A DNA stretch of 5,007 bases from an uncultured Dietzia sp. (GTDB taxonomy: Bacteria; Actinomycetota; Actinomycetes; Mycobacteriales; Mycobacteriaceae): assembly GCA_946570335.1 (NCBI GenBank), contig CAMNYG010000137.1:1-5007 (forward strand), read 5' to 3'. The notes under the pieces were generated by a model. That model saw nothing but the letters and a program-made list of their open reading frames with translations, had not been told where the DNA came from and did not search any database. Every line of letters starts with the position of its first letter. Position 1 is the first letter of the stretch. The position numbers and the translations under genes were made by a program. Below, in pieces: positions 4,929-5,007 of this stretch.

Positions 4929-5007
4929 GCGCGGCGGTCGACGGGCTGCGGACGGTAGGCGGCGGCCGGTGTGGGCGGCGAGCTGAGGGTCGGCAGGCTG
5001 TGGCCGG
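4929..5007. other. G-rich right edge without a confident gene
   Basis: This 79-base tail has 44 G and 20 C on the plus strand. One minus-strand frame is open from the window edge to a TAG at 4882-4880 with strongly G/C-ending codons; it would read as a Pro/Ser/Thr/Ala-rich tail (LPTLSSPPTPAAAYRPQP). It could be the C-terminus of a minus-strand gene lying mostly outside the window. The stretch is too short to call. Confidence 0.3.

Overview
The base composition (very high GC, G/C-ending codons) and the gene content point to a high-GC actinobacterium. The pair of adjacent, unequal CNNM/CorC-type membrane proteins resembles the Mycobacterium tuberculosis Rv1842c/Rv1841c pair (recalled from memory, no search run), so a member of the Mycobacteriales (Dietzia, Gordonia, Rhodococcus or similar) is the best guess. 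The genus cannot be fixed from this window.

Layout, left to right. (1) A plus-strand gene for a small DUF4112 membrane protein ends at 565. (2) It converges, across a 15-bp gap, on a minus-strand two-gene operon: a 452-residue full-length CNNM/CorC-like protein (1675-3033) followed by a 365-residue short-form paralogue (581-1678). The two genes overlap by 4 bp at an ATGA junction, and the second has a good Shine-Dalgarno site, so translational coupling is likely. (3) A divergent control region of about 230 bp (3034-3262) carries a plausible minus-strand promoter, a possible 8-codon leader peptide, and a perfect 9-bp hairpin that buries the Shine-Dalgarno of the first operon gene. (4) A plus-strand gene for a POT/PTR2-family proton-coupled peptide transporter runs from 3263 to 4738. 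(5) The right end (4739-5007) has no confident gene. It holds a period-8 tandem repeat starting at the transporter stop codon, two exact 32-bp direct repeats at 40-bp spacing, and a 79-bp inverted-repeat element with 18-bp arms and an AT-rich inner hairpin.

Functional reading: the two CNNM-type proteins probably act together in divalent-cation (Mg2+/Co2+) handling, perhaps as a heteromer. The transporter brings in di- or tripeptides. No functional link between the two divergent units is visible beyond shared control DNA. The protein-coding genes are ordinary core genes. The less ordinary parts are the operon leader (possible uORF plus SD-masking hairpin) and the repeat and inverted-repeat region after the transporter. 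I saw no defence system, mobile-element gene, CRISPR array or RNA gene of a known class.
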